From contig CP136068.1 of the NCBI GenBank assembly GCA_032622095.1, positions 54,146,025-54,210,024 on the forward strand: a stretch of DNA of 64,000 nt, in the 5' to 3' direction. Shown one piece after another: positions 31,631 through 43,114 of the stretch (positions are counted from its first letter, which is position 1; each line of letters begins with the position of its first letter). The position numbers were made by a program, and so were the translations under genes. The notes under the pieces are model-generated. The model was not told the origin of the DNA and did no database searches. It worked only from the letters and a program-made list of their open reading frames with translations. Origin of the DNA: Siphonodentalium dalli. Lineage: Eukaryota; Mollusca; Scaphopoda; Gadilida; Siphonodentaliidae.

Positions 31631-33336
31631 ACTATATTGTATGTTCATTCCCTCATATTTCTCTTCAAAGAAGATAATTATTTTTATATGACAACTTGTC
31701 CATATTATCAATCACTAAATAGTACTGTTGTTTAAGGTCACATATTTCCGACCTATTTCGTTTCAATCCCTTAAGTTTTATTTAGCAGAATTTATTACCT
31801 GCTATCTTTCAGTGCAATTAACAGCAAGTTATCACATATTCCTTACAGTACATGTACATGTTTGGATATCAGGAATGCGTGTTTAATATTTGCATACAGT
31901 GTGAGTTGTTTCTATCTTACTAGTATTTGCTACTAAGTCGGTAACATTAAAGATTCTGCGGTAAATAGTTACGCTGTGTTGATTCGCGTGACCCGCACAT
32001 GTTTGTTGTATGACACAGTGACCCAATTAGTGTGTCCTTCTTAACAGGCAGTTGTTTATTTAAAATGGGTTAAGCTCTGGCTTCAGGATGCCTATGCATT
32101 TTATATTGGATACTGATTTCTTCTGGTCAATGGTGACGGTGAATTCGGCTTTACCCTGGCAATGTTGATTGCCGACACTAATTCCCAGGGCTGATTACGG
32201 AATACGTCATTTTCCTGCCAAAATGCACGTGCTTTTCACGGCTTAATTTTGTCGCGAACAGAGTTGTCTTTCAAGCAAGGTTTGTCCCCAATTCCGCGAA
32301 GGAATTCAAGGGAGCTACAGGTGTACTACATTGTAAAATACACAGCACAATAAAAAGATAGGGGGGTTTCCGAAGTGACTTGTCAGGGTATATATAGTTT
32401 GATTTAAGCCATGCTATTCGGCCCGTAGCATGGCCGACCGGGTTGTCTTATATTTATATCTAGAATGCGCGATTTCATACGCCGGCACACACATGCGTCA
32501 GTTGTGTTTGCGATGCCTTGGGTGTTTAGTTCTGCTGTTGGTATTTGGAAAACAATAAATATTAACACACGGACATGTTGCAGACGTCTGGGGAAAAAAA
32601 ATTGAGACCGGCAAGAAAATCTCAGCCAGGCCGGGTACAGTACACCTTTTAATGCCTACATATAACTACAGAATGTTGAGAAAATCTATGTCCAAACTCA
32701 TTTAAATTCTATTAACCACTACCCCTTCACATAACACATTGAGTTAATAAACGTATATAGGCTCAATCATGAACCATAAGCCTAAAAGACATTGTTTTAT
32801 TCTTGTTTCATGTTCCCTATTTTCAAGGTACCGGTACTACGGCGGTAGTCCGTTATTGGATGTTTTTTTATGTTTGATATGTTTTGTGAGCATGATTTAC
32901 ACAGTTAATTAACTTAATTATGCTAATGACTCATTGAATTAAATTAATGACTGCAACTAATAGAAAATGGGAGATGATTTTGCATATTTGTACATGGAAT
33001 TTTTCCAGGTGGCACAAAAATAAAACGGGATGCGTACGAATTTTGCAAAATGAATAAAATGAAAACCATCGGGAGCTCCGAAATAGGGGCGGGCGGGTCA
33101 CCGGAAACACAGGTATATATTTTTTTGGCCTTACTACCAAATCGACTAACCTTCGACACTGGTGGACCCCGTTGGATAGTCAACGGTTATTTACTTTTGT
33201 CGACTAATCACACAAGGGGGGGGGGGGGGTGGGTATGGTTGTTTATTTAAGCAGTACAATGTGCAAATGCCATACCTGAAAGTAAAAGTTAACAGTGTAT
33301 GTAGCACAATTTACCACCCGACAGCCTTTCTCTCAC
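31631..33336. other. noncoding DNA, nothing recognised
   Basis: Contains a G run near 33218-33230. No exons or element ends were recognised. Confidence 0.4.
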
Positions 33337-33420
33337 CACTTCTGATGCGGCTTCCTTTTGAGCATTTGATGTCACAGCCGAAGTTTGTCGGTCATCTTCA
33401 AAGAGTTTGGTGTGTGACAT
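33337..33420 (-). CDS. possible first coding exon (hypothetical)
   Basis: On the - strand an ATG at 33420 opens 28 codons (MSHTKLFEDDRQTSAVTSNA then QKEAASEV) ending at a consensus donor G|GTGAGAG. The sequence is hydrophilic and not part of a visible repeat, and the 5' flank is relatively GC-rich, as first exons often are. The exon ends in phase 0, whereas the exon at 9294-9199 needs one extra base, so another exon would have to lie between if they belong together. I do not recognise the peptide. Confidence 0.25.
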
Positions 33421-33883
33421 GTTCTCGCAGTCAGTGGCGGGCCAGCAGCATCCTTTGCTTTTAGGAGTGTCACGTCATTGTTTATAAATTATGATTAACT
33501 GTGAATTTGTGTTCCTATGGATTGGTAATTAGCGATCATTATATCCATAATGAAAAGTGTGCATCGGAATGCATCTATATTTCATTTTTCAAATTTCATA
33601 CTGTAAAACATTCACCATTATTGACAAATGCACAAAGTGGTCGTGGGACATGGTATGTTCAAAGTTACTGGACAGTTATCAGTAACAAGGTTGTGTCGTC
33701 ACTTATTAGTGCTACATGCATTACATTCTCCAAAGTGGTAACCACCTGCACGCACTTTGATTAACACTTACACTTTCACTTCTTCTTCTCTACGCCCGTG
33801 TACGAGCAACCTCAATATGAGTATTATAATAATCATCACCTTCCAATTTAGTGAGTTTATATACAGTAGTTGATCTAAAAATA

Positions 33884-35668
33884 CTAATTGACATTTTGTT
33901 GCTGTGTATATGACTGGGAACTGTGTTGTAGTTTCATAGAATTCTTCTGCTCTTTCATAAGTAACAGCTTATTGTATCTCTCGATATGTAGCGCATAGCA
34001 TAACCTGGAAGTATGGAACTGCAGCTGGGTGATGTCTTTGGAGTTATGAATATCTTCAGATAGATTGGACACATCTAGTATGACATCCATCTTGGAGTCT
34101 TCAGACAAGTCGGTGTAGTTGACAGCAAGACACTCCCTCAATTCGTCCTCAATCTGTGGTAAAGTTCGATTTCTGACTTCATTCAGGGCTGGACATCTTA
34201 TCAGAAAGTGCTGTCTGTTTTCATCTTCTTGTTCACATAATGTACATAGACCATCACTCTTTTTATATTTAGCACTGTTCTCTGCAAGGTTATATGTATT
34301 CGTGGCTAGTTTAAGCTTCACAGCTAGTCGACGTGCCGCTCTACTAGGTTCACCACCAGTCTTCATAATAGAGTGGACATTTCCAGGAGTGTAGCTCATG
34401 CAATTGAGTAAATTCAAGGATTGATATGTGTTAGATAGACTTATCATTCTGTTCTTCCAGTAGGTATTTACAGCATTCTTGACAGTATATTTCCAGCTCT
34501 TCTTCATACTAGTAGGTGGCTGATTCAATAAGTCTCTTGGTGGTGGTAAATCATACTTCCCTAAAGTTCTTCTTACTGCCACAAACCAGCTGTTACTGTC
34601 ATCAGATTTCATTAGTAGTTGTCTCTGGGCTAGCTGTTTTTCGATGTTGGTCTCCCCATATCCACAGATATTATTGAATAGGCACAGTAGTTTGATGTCA
34701 ATTAAACCTTCTATGGGTAACAGACCTGTTAGAATATAGATTGCAGCATCTGCAGTATGTGAGGATAATGATAATAGTTGTTTGATAGTCTTCTTCTGAA
34801 ACTTTTCCATTATTTCCAGTTTCGATCCAATTGGTAATATGATTTCACATCCATAGGTTAATATTGGGAGGATGTAGATGTATACGGTATAGATGTAGTG
34901 ATGACTCTGCATCAAGCCCATTATGTCCGTGTAACCCAGCTGGCATTAGGCTATAAGTAGCTCTTCTGGCTTTCTTCATATTATTCTCAACAGTTAAGGA
35001 GGTTGACTTGTCGACACTGGTTGATCTAATGATACCCAAAAGTGTTGTAGAGTCTACTCTAGGCATAACTTGGTGTTGTAGTTTCCAATCATATTCACAT
35101 TTATTCTTCGGTTGTCTTGTAGTTGGGTTGACCTCTAGTACAACACTTTTCTGTGGTTGGAGTAGATATCTGTGCATACAACTGTAGTGGTACGCGTAAT
35201 TAATTAGAATTTGAAGATCTGTTGGGTTGTTGCTGAATACAGCAATGTCATCTGCACAAGCGGTCGCATTTGTATTGATTGTTCCAATCTTTACTCCACA
35301 TCTAGAGTCCTCTAGGGTTTTTAACAAGTCCTCAATATATATTTTATAGAGGTCAGCTGATAAGATACCTCCTTGACGTACTCCCTGCAGTATAGGAAAT
35401 TGCTGTGATCTTTGATCATTCCACTTTACAACTGATGCACATTCAACATGTATTTGGTCTATAATCCTCCAAGTTGGCTGGTCTATCTGGATATGATATA
35501 ATTTCCTTAACAGCATCTCTTTATGGACAACATCAAAAGCTGACTTGGCATCTAAAAATGCTACATAGGTGGTAGTTTTGTTATCTTTGTTTTCTCTAGT
35601 CACTTCCTCTAGAATCAGAGCGCTATTGAGTGGTGATGATTCAGCAGTAAATCCTCTCTGAATAGGTG
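33884..35668 (-). pseudogene. 5'-truncated LINE reverse transcriptase fragment
   Basis: Two overlapping frames make one RT gene. The first (35668-34845) begins mid-domain at IQRGFTAESSPLNSAL and includes FLDAKSAFDVV (RT block A with catalytic Asp), ILQGVRQGGILSADLYKIYI (block with QG) and ACADDIAVF (YADD-type box). Near 34878 the frame shifts and continues in 34921-33884 with YILPILTYGCEI (the post-RT 'thumb' segment) and a terminal C-x2-C...H-x4-C knuckle (LCTLCEQEDENRQHFLIRCP). The endonuclease and ORF1 are missing, consistent with 5' truncation on insertion. The clade is not assigned. It is not similar to the LINE at 20880-25380 beyond the general RT motifs. Confidence 0.8.
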
Positions 35669-36379
35669 ACTGTTAACAAAACTAAAAGTACAGCAGACAT
35701 CTAAGCCCACGAAATCAAATAAAGTGCTATATATATGTCAGTTGATGCAATCGATACACAATGGGATTCTCAAACTCCATGCAGCGCCCTCTACGTTATC
35801 ACTACAATATAGCACTGCCACAAGGATGGTACTTTGCGGACCGATACATCTATTTTAACATTTTACATATATTTCACCTATTATCTTATTTTGACACCAA
35901 AAGTTTGCAATAATGGTAATTCTTTCGGTATTGATAAGAACAAGAACTAAGAACACGTAAGAAATCCTTATCAAATGTCCTTATGACGGTGGTATCTCAG
36001 CGGAGCAATGGGAGATAACTCTGTCTGGACTTTGTGGGATTCTTTTCAAAACTAACTATAGTCCGTTTTCAAAAAGTATACAACAATTCCAAACGCTTTC
36101 AATGGCACCACGATGCGTGTTCATGTGGAACATTGATTGACTGGACAGATATTTAATAAATTTCTCGTCCGCGGGAAGAGCGATGAGGATGTTTACCTGA
36201 TGCACAAATTTTAGTTTAGGTGGTCGATGACGGGTGTGGCCTCAGAATGACAAGCCTGCTGACTGACAGTTTATAACTGTGTTCAGTCTGGATGTAAAGT
36301 AGTCATTGTAATTTTGCAGTTATCACAAATACAGGAGAAGTCGGCCCTGCGTGAAGTCGGCCCCATACGAAGACGGCCT
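35669..36379. other. noncoding DNA, nothing recognised
   Basis: No supported exon or element end. Confidence 0.4.
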
Positions 36380-37566
36380 GGGTGTAATATTTTCTTATGG
36401 ATGTATAATAACCATGACTGGTATAAATTTACCTTTGGTAAGCACAGCATAATCCATAATAAAAACATTATTTCCAATTCCAAAAATGGAGTCCCATCTT
36501 GAACATGTGGTTAAACAGGTGATGAATGTGATGTCATAAGGCAGTGACCAGGTTAAAAGTCACATGGAAAAGCATCAGGCCATGTGATAAGGGTGAAGGG
36601 ACGTGCACACTGCAGTCCGAACATCCTACCCGGCCTTCGGCCGGAAACGACCCAACTCTCAATCTCATCAGGCCATGCCATTGGTCAAAAGGTGGTGATT
36701 CCCCAAAAGATTCCCTTGGACACAAAAGGTAGACCCTGGTTTTCCCAAAACATGTGATGTCTTTCATTGGAATTGTTTTGGGGTTTCACCATATCTGTGT
36801 GTCATTCTAGGAAACAAAGTGTAAACATTGAGATTTTTTGGTTTATGCTATGCTTACCAAAGGTAAATTTATACCAGTCATGTTTATTATATATCTATAA
36901 GAAAATATCAAGGCTTATTTTGTTGATATTTTTTGTTATTTAGTAGTAACTTGTGCTTGTCCAGATAACACTTAATAGGTCAATGGAACCAACCAGGCAC
37001 TACTACTGATTGATAGAATCAGTAGTACTTAGCGCAGTAGGGTCTAAGTAGCGCCTAATTTGCTCCATTGACCTATTCAGTGATCTGAACAAGCACAAAT
37101 TACTACCAAATAAAACAAATTATTAGCAAAATAAGCCTTAATATTTTCTTATAGATATATAATAAACATGACTGGTATAATTTACCTTTGGTAAGTGTAG
37201 CTTAATCCAAAAAAATTAAATGTTTATCCATTGCCTCCTAGAATCACACTCAGAAATGGTGTTTCCCCCCAAACAATCCAAAAAATATCATCACATGTTT
37301 TGTGGAAACCGGGGTCTTCCACGGTGAATTCCAAGGGACTTTCTGACCTTTTGACCAATCACATCATCTGATACTTTTCAGATGACTTTTGACCTGGTGA
37401 CTTGTTTAATGTAACTTGTTTAATGTCATTTCCTGATTACATCTCACATGTGCATGGTGAATTTGAGGAGTAGCAATTGGAATAATGTTTTCATTTTGGA
37501 TGCTATGCTTACCAAAGGTAATTTATACCAGTCATTGTTATTATACATCATAAGAAAATATCAAGG
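36380..37566. repeat. large imperfect palindrome (fold-back element)
   Basis: Centred near 37020 on the hairpin CTACTACTGATTGATAGAAT / CAGTAGTA. Inverted partners are TGGTATAAATTTACCTTTGG (36419) with CCAAAGGTAATTTATACCAG (37513), TGACCAGGTTAAAAGTCA (about 36545) with GACTTTTGACCTGGT (about 37385), and TAGGTCAATGGA / TCCATTGACCTA near the centre. A second copy of the outer word lies inside each arm (36852 and 37173). Beyond 37566 the inner sequence is repeated once more up to 37690, ending in a CCACTAAAATGG / CCATTTTAG hairpin. There is no coding content. It shares its central hairpin with 20481-20515. Confidence 0.75.
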
Positions 37567-37963
37567 TATATTTTGTTGATATTTTTGTTATTTGGGAGTA
37601 ATTTTTTTTTGCTTAGATAACACTCAGAAGGCCAATGGAGACAACAAGCCACTAAAATGGCTAGTTTGGTATACTTGCCATTTTAGCAGCCTATTGTCTA
37701 GTTCTAGCCTCTTCACTTGAAGTAGAAATTGCACTCGTCTCTTTCTCAGTTTCTGGAGTGAGTCTCAGTGACTATTTCAGAGTGAACATGTCTGACAAAG
37801 GTGAACATTCAGCTACTACTAGTACTGGTATCCGGTCTGGCACTTTCCCCAATTGGCATTGCTGTATATATGCCATGCCAGAGACTTTTGGGCCGTTTTG
37901 GCTCCCAGCATCGCGGTGCAACCTTATGCAAAATTGCGGTTGTCACCTAAGAAGAAGAAGAAG
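37567..37963. repeat. additional partial copy of the fold-back arm, then noncoding DNA
   Basis: 37567-37690 repeats the inner arm of the neighbouring palindrome. The rest is featureless. Confidence 0.45.
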
Positions 37964-38076
37964 GACCTTGGCTAACTGGGACCTACGCTATCTTGGACCT
38001 TGGCTAACTGGGACCTTGGCTATCTTGGACCTTGGCTAACTGGGACCTTCGCTATCTTGGACCTTGGCTGACTGGG
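37964..38076. repeat. 32-bp minisatellite (about 3.5 copies)
   Basis: The phrase GACCTTGGCTAACTGGGACC followed by TTGGCTATCTTG repeats head to tail with single-base variants (TACGCT, TTCGCT). Confidence 0.8.
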
Positions 38077-38629
38077 AACTTCATAAATTTATATATTAGT
38101 GGATTCACAGTTACTGGACATAAACTTGATAAAGCCCCAAAAATAAGGTTTTAATTGAATTTATAAATCAGTATACTAATATAAGTGAACAAGTAATTCA
38201 GGCATTACCAAATAGCCTGACAAACATATCTGAAATAAATGCACTAAACACAAAATACCGGGCATATGTCGCCTGTTTCCTATAAATAACATACTTGTCT
38301 ACAACGTATATAGTCACAATGGGAAGGGGAAGATGCAGTCACAGGAAGATTATTTGCTTGGTATTTTTTGGTCGCGGGAAGATTCTGCTGGGAATATTCG
38401 GCCAGTGTATTGGTCTAGTTAATTAGTGCAAGGATTATAAGGCTTTTGGCAGCTTTGTCTTATTGAAAGTTGTAACAATAACAAATAATTAAAGGGATTG
38501 TGGGACTTTTTACAAGGGTCTTGATAAACTCAGACGTTATGGTAATAACACACTTTATTGGATGAATAATAGAATGAAAATGATGAAACATACTATTGAC
38601 ACAAGCTGATTATATAACGTGTAACAGAC
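38077..38629. other. noncoding DNA, nothing recognised
   Basis: AT-rich. No feature is supported. Confidence 0.4.
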
Positions 38630-39110
38630 GGATTCTAGATGTTTCGTACCATGGTCGTTTCGTACCTGGACGTTTCGTACCATCTGGTCGTTTTGTGCCA
38701 TCTTTTTTTGTCGTTGTTTGGTCGTTTCGTACCATGTAGGAAATCAATTGGTTGTTTCGTACCATGTAGGAAATCGTTTGGTCGTTTCGTACCGTGTCTT
38801 GTGCCATATTGAGAATTGGGGGAAAAACAGTGTTGATTTCATACTTTTATTCTTTATTTTATAACATTAACATTAACAACAGTATTTTATAAATGACAAC
38901 AATATTGTATGACATGGGACATGATTGTAACAATTAACATCCTATTCAGCCGACTCGACAAGGAAGGCAACTGCTGGAGCAAACAATTTTGCGCATGCCT
39001 TCAAAAGTCCACTCGTAGATATGCCGCCGTTTTCATAATTGTTCCATAAACAGAAGAGCTGCGCTTTTTGATTTTCCCGATACTAGACTCTCTGATATCT
39101 TTTCATTTTT

Positions 39111-39852
39111 AGCTCAACTTACTTTGTAAGTTTGAGCTATTGCCATGGGTTGGCGTCCGTCGTCCGTGTGTGCGTGTGTCCGTCAACAATTTCCTTTCGC
39201 GCGGGCTACAGGTCATATCTTTGGTCTGATCTTTATGAAATTTGTCATGAATGTTGACATTGACATGTAGATGGAAACGAGTCATTTTGGGGTCATTCGG
39301 CAAAAAAACATGGCTGCCAGCGACCATCTTGGATTTCAAAATTCAATACATTGGTGCGGGCTACAGGTCGTACTGCTTGTCTGATCATCATGAAATTTGT
39401 CATGGATGTTAACATTGACATGTAGATGGGAACGAGTCATTTTGGGGTCATTTGGCCAAAAAACATGGCCACCAGCAGCCATCTTGAATTTTACTCATTG
39501 CATGACTAAATCCTTTGGCGCGGGCTACAGTTCGTAGGTTTGGTCAGATCGTCATGAAATTTGTCATGGATGATAACAATGACATGTAGATGGGAACGAG
39601 TCGTTTTGGGGTCATTCGGTCAAAAAACATGGCCGCTCGCAGCCATCTTGGATTTTACTCTTTGCATGACTAAATCCTTTCGCTTGGGCTACAGATCGTA
39701 CCCTTGGTCTGATGTTTATGAAATTTGTCATGAATGTTGACATTGACATGTAAATGGGAACGAGTCATTTTGGGGTCTATTCCTCCATATACTGTCAACC
39801 ATTAAATTATTCCCCTACCTAAGTTGAGCTACAGTGTCATTGACACTTTCAT
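39111..39852 (+). repeat. pearl/BIV160-like core-repeat element, complete ends
   Basis: It opens with the hairpin AGCTCAACTTACTTTGTAAG / TTTGAGCT, CCATGG, and GTCCGTCGTCCGTGTGTGCG (degenerate microsatellite). Four core monomers of about 160 bp follow. It ends with AGTTGAGCTACAGTGTCATT then GACACTTTCATT. It is inserted in the MULE remnant next to the transposase C-terminus. Confidence 0.8.
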
Positions 39853-39879
39853 TGTATTCTTATATTGGATGCGTCTATG

Positions 39880-40471
39880 TTATTCCTCTGTGTTGTTGTT
39901 GGTTCTGATGGAGCTCCCATAAAGGCACCACGATTCCATCGGTAGGCATCGGGAGTCCAGCCACTGTGTCTCCACATAGTCGTAGATCAACAGCATGTTG
40001 CCGATTTTGGCTTTCAACAACTCATCAGAACATACACTAGTGCAATCTGCTTCAAGTGTTCGCCTTTTCTGACAAAGGCATGAATGGTCAGCAGTTGATG
40101 GAATGGTTGACGTACTATGCTGAATGTTCCGTCGATATACCAATTCTGGATAGAATTTATAGCTGGGCGGATGTCGCGAAAATTTGATATCTTTGGTCGT
40201 CGAAATGTATGTCCTCTTGCAGAAAGTCATCTGGTAGAAAATCGGTGTCGTTGTCTCGTGATGGTTTTGGTTTTACCTTCTGGTGCCTTCGATTGGCCTG
40301 GCGTATTAAATTATCCGGCTTTGGAAGGTCGGCACGTCGACGTGCTGAAATTTCTATGCGGCCGGTCAGGTTATTTGGTTTGTGGTTGTGAAGTTTTAGG
40401 CCTGCTGTGAACACATCGTCTTTCTCTGTTATGGTTGCTGGGCAGGCTCCAGTCTTTTGAAACCGACACAT
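39880..40471 (-). pseudogene. MULE transposase remnant with FLYWCH-type zinc finger
   Basis: The frame at 40471-40157 begins CRFQKTGACPATITEKDDVF, then TAGLKLHNHKPN. This is the C-terminal half of a FLYWCH finger (C-x...C, H-x-H) that precedes MULE transposases. In a second frame (40230-39880) VETQWLDSRCLPMESWCLYG and SSIRTNNNTEE match the C-terminal part of the transposase (W...P..W..y....RTNN..E). The catalytic DDE core between them is missing, so this is an internally deleted, frameshifted copy. On the downstream side the reading is cut by the neighbouring core-repeat element. It lies within inverted ends of GGTCGTTTCGTACC iterons. Family recognition is from memory of the motif layout. Confidence 0.65.
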
Positions 40472-41089
40472 TGTGCTGAATCAGCGAAAAAAATACGTTC
40501 ACGATTAAAGAAATACGTCACAGCTCAAACGTCAAACGATTATCTGGCAACTTTTTACCTTTTTTAATATCACTCACATAACTATCTCCCAAATCAAAGG
40601 AAGAAAAGGTTAAATAATAACATAGATTAAGAAGCTTAGACTGATGAACATCACATGGACTAAGCCGAAAAATGTATAAAAATAAGGTTGGGTAGCATGA
40701 GGAAAATGTTAAAAAATCATATTTTGCCCCAGAAATTGACCCCGCGACAACCCGATCCTCAAATTAGAATAGTTGGGCTACATAAATATGGTGGTCGCTG
40801 AAATATCCCTTTCAGTGAGAGCTCACCTCTTGTTTATACAGATGCCATTCTTGAAATCAGTGTGATTAGTATTAACACTCGTAAAAACATCTCATAAGAT
40901 CTTTCGCGGCATTCAATAACATGAATAATATTGTCAGCGTGATTAGTATTCACACTCGATGTAAGCAAATCTCATAAGATCTTTCGCCGCATTCCAAAAA
41001 CATGAATAATTATACTTTAAACTTGTTCTTATTTTCGAGAAAATAGCAGTCTGGATATATAAAATACTGTTAAAATGTTGCTGTTTTCC
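40472..41089. other. noncoding interior of the MULE remnant
   Basis: A direct repeat is visible: GTGTGATTAGTATTAACACTCG (about 40859) and GCGTGATTAGTATTCACACT (about 40938), each followed by AAATCTCATAAGATCTTTCG-like text. No gene. Confidence 0.5.
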
Positions 41090-41225
41090 ACATGGTACGA
41101 AACGACCAATTAATTTCGTACATGGTACGAAACGACCAAGCAATGCGGTACGAAACGACCAAAAAATATGGTACAAAACGACCAGATGATACGAAACGAC
41201 CATGGTACGAAACGTCCTGTACCCA

Positions 41226-42300
41226 TAACAGACAATACAATCATAGCAATATTGACATTTTAACTGAACAAAGTTGACATGTATTCTTTATTTGTAAACA
41301 CATTATTAAACATTAAACAAAATTTAAATTGTGGTATAAACATTCTGTCTGGTGTGATTTTGGGACGTTTATCGGTGAGTTTTACGATGGAAAATGCAGG
41401 TATTTTCGTCGAAAAGCCCACTGTTAAACATCCAAAAATCACACCATGTTTATCACCATTCTAATTCACACCGACCGAAAAATCACTCTATAGACATAAG
41501 AATCTGCCAAAGAATTGCTGAACTAGACATAATTGACAGTTTACAAAGAATCCATCCATATCACTTCCTCCTAGAAATTGTACTCCGCTCCATGATACAG
41601 TTCCATATTTGGAATAGAAATAAACCTAGAAATCCAAAGGAATCCATGAAATCCATTGAATCCATGAAATCCATTGACTATATCATGCCATCTAAGTATA
41701 CTTATACAAACAAAGTATACTTGCTGCAAATGACACCTCGGAGAACATCGCTGATTAAAATGCCATAGGTTCCCTGGTTTCGAGAGAATGTCAATCAACT
41801 CCCCTTTGGTCCAATGAGATTTAAGGGCGAGTGCATTCAGTTCATTGACAGTCAGCCCATTTCAAAGACATAGTGCCGCCTTTCTTGTAGAAATATACAA
41901 TGACGTCGCCATAAGCTGCAGTGCCGCCAATTTGAAGAATATACAACGACCCGAAAAGTAAACATGTTGCATCATCAAATGAACTGCCGACTGTTGGCAA
42001 CATATATTAGTAGTACTCATGTTGTCGGATTCTCTTTGATACATGATCAAAGGTTGTTAACCCCTTGGTTGTAGATTAAACTGTAAAACAAACAGATTAT
42101 TCAACAATACCCGGATTCTTCCAATGTCCAAAATAAATAATGCAGATTAATCGACGACGGAAAGGGTAATCGATTATCGGCTTTATCAACGGTTCATCGA
42201 TTATATGATTAATCGTGGCACCCCTAGACAAAACATCATAAAATTATTAAAATTCCTCCCCAAAATAGGTCTAAACCGAGGAAGATTTGCCCCATAAAAC
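41226..42300. other. noncoding DNA, nothing firm
   Basis: A small tandem word CCATGAAATCCATTGAAT occurs near 41645-41680. No exon is supported. Confidence 0.4.
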
Positions 42301-42475
42301 CAGTCGAATCTTCCCTCAGCCGAATCTTCCCTCAGCCGAATCTTCCCTCAGCCGAATCTTCCCTCAGTCGAATCTTCCCTCAGCCGAATCTTCCCTCAGC
42401 CGAATCTTCCCTCTGTCGATTCTTCCCTCAGTCGAATCTTCCCTCAGTCGAATCTTCCCTCAGTCGAATCTTCAC
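42301..42475. repeat. 16-bp minisatellite, about 11 copies
   Basis: The unit is CGAATCTTCCCTCAGC, with C/T variation at one position. The count falls off at the right end (CGAATCTTCACGACC). The open + strand frame across it is a translation of the repeat. Confidence 0.9.
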
Positions 42476-43114
42476 GACCATTGTAATTATGCACAAAGCA
42501 TATCAGGAAATGAAGAACTTGTAAGCGGTGAAGCCAATTTATTGTCCTTTGAATATAATTTATACATGTATATGTTAAAGCAGGAAAGTATGCGATAAAA
42601 TGTGATTACCGGGATAGGTCTATATCTTATTAATTTAAAGATTACATGTAAGAAGACTAACTTCACACCATCTTCCAATAGAGCAGATGTATTACCTTCA
42701 CCACTGAGTTTTTGATTATGCAGTGAGGTATTTATATGGCATATGGTGCAAAGTAGAAAATATACCCAAGGGCCACTTTTATATACCGGTAGTCTGTTTC
42801 TCATCATGGTAACTTTTGAAATCATATGGAGAACCTTGTGCAATATGTTGCTTAATAGATTTCACACTAAATAGTAAATACTTTACACATAACAAAAATA
42901 TAGGCTCATAGAGGTACATACATACATCTATTGACGTATATACAGCAATTGGGGTAAGTGCCTGACCTGAGTAGCTGAAAATCATCTATCCTACAGTAGT
43001 TGTATTCAGCTGTATGTTTTATTCAAGAGTCTTGACAAAATTGATCGATTGACTGCAATCAGTGCGACACATATCTTCAAATTAAATTGTAAGATGCTGA
43101 AAGCTAATGATTTT
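42476..43114. other. noncoding DNA, nothing recognised
   Basis: No supported feature. Confidence 0.4.

Larger units (their letters stand above)
38630..41225. mobile_element. FLYWCH/MULE-type DNA transposon remnant with iterated ends
   Basis: The left end (about 38640-38800) has six copies of a TGGTCGTTTCGTACCAT-like word. The right end (41090-41220) has the inverse (ATGGTACGAAACGACCA, five copies). The two ends align for about 150 bp, including spacer words such as GTAGGAAATCAATT / inverse of AATTAATTTCGTAC. Inside are a broken FLYWCH-plus-transposase gene (39880-40471) and a nested core-repeat array (39111-39852). There is no intact transposase. Confidence 0.7.

Noticed and set aside
42287-42598. 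103-codon ORF with SLSRIFPQSNLPSAE repeats
   Set aside because: Translation of the 16-bp minisatellite.
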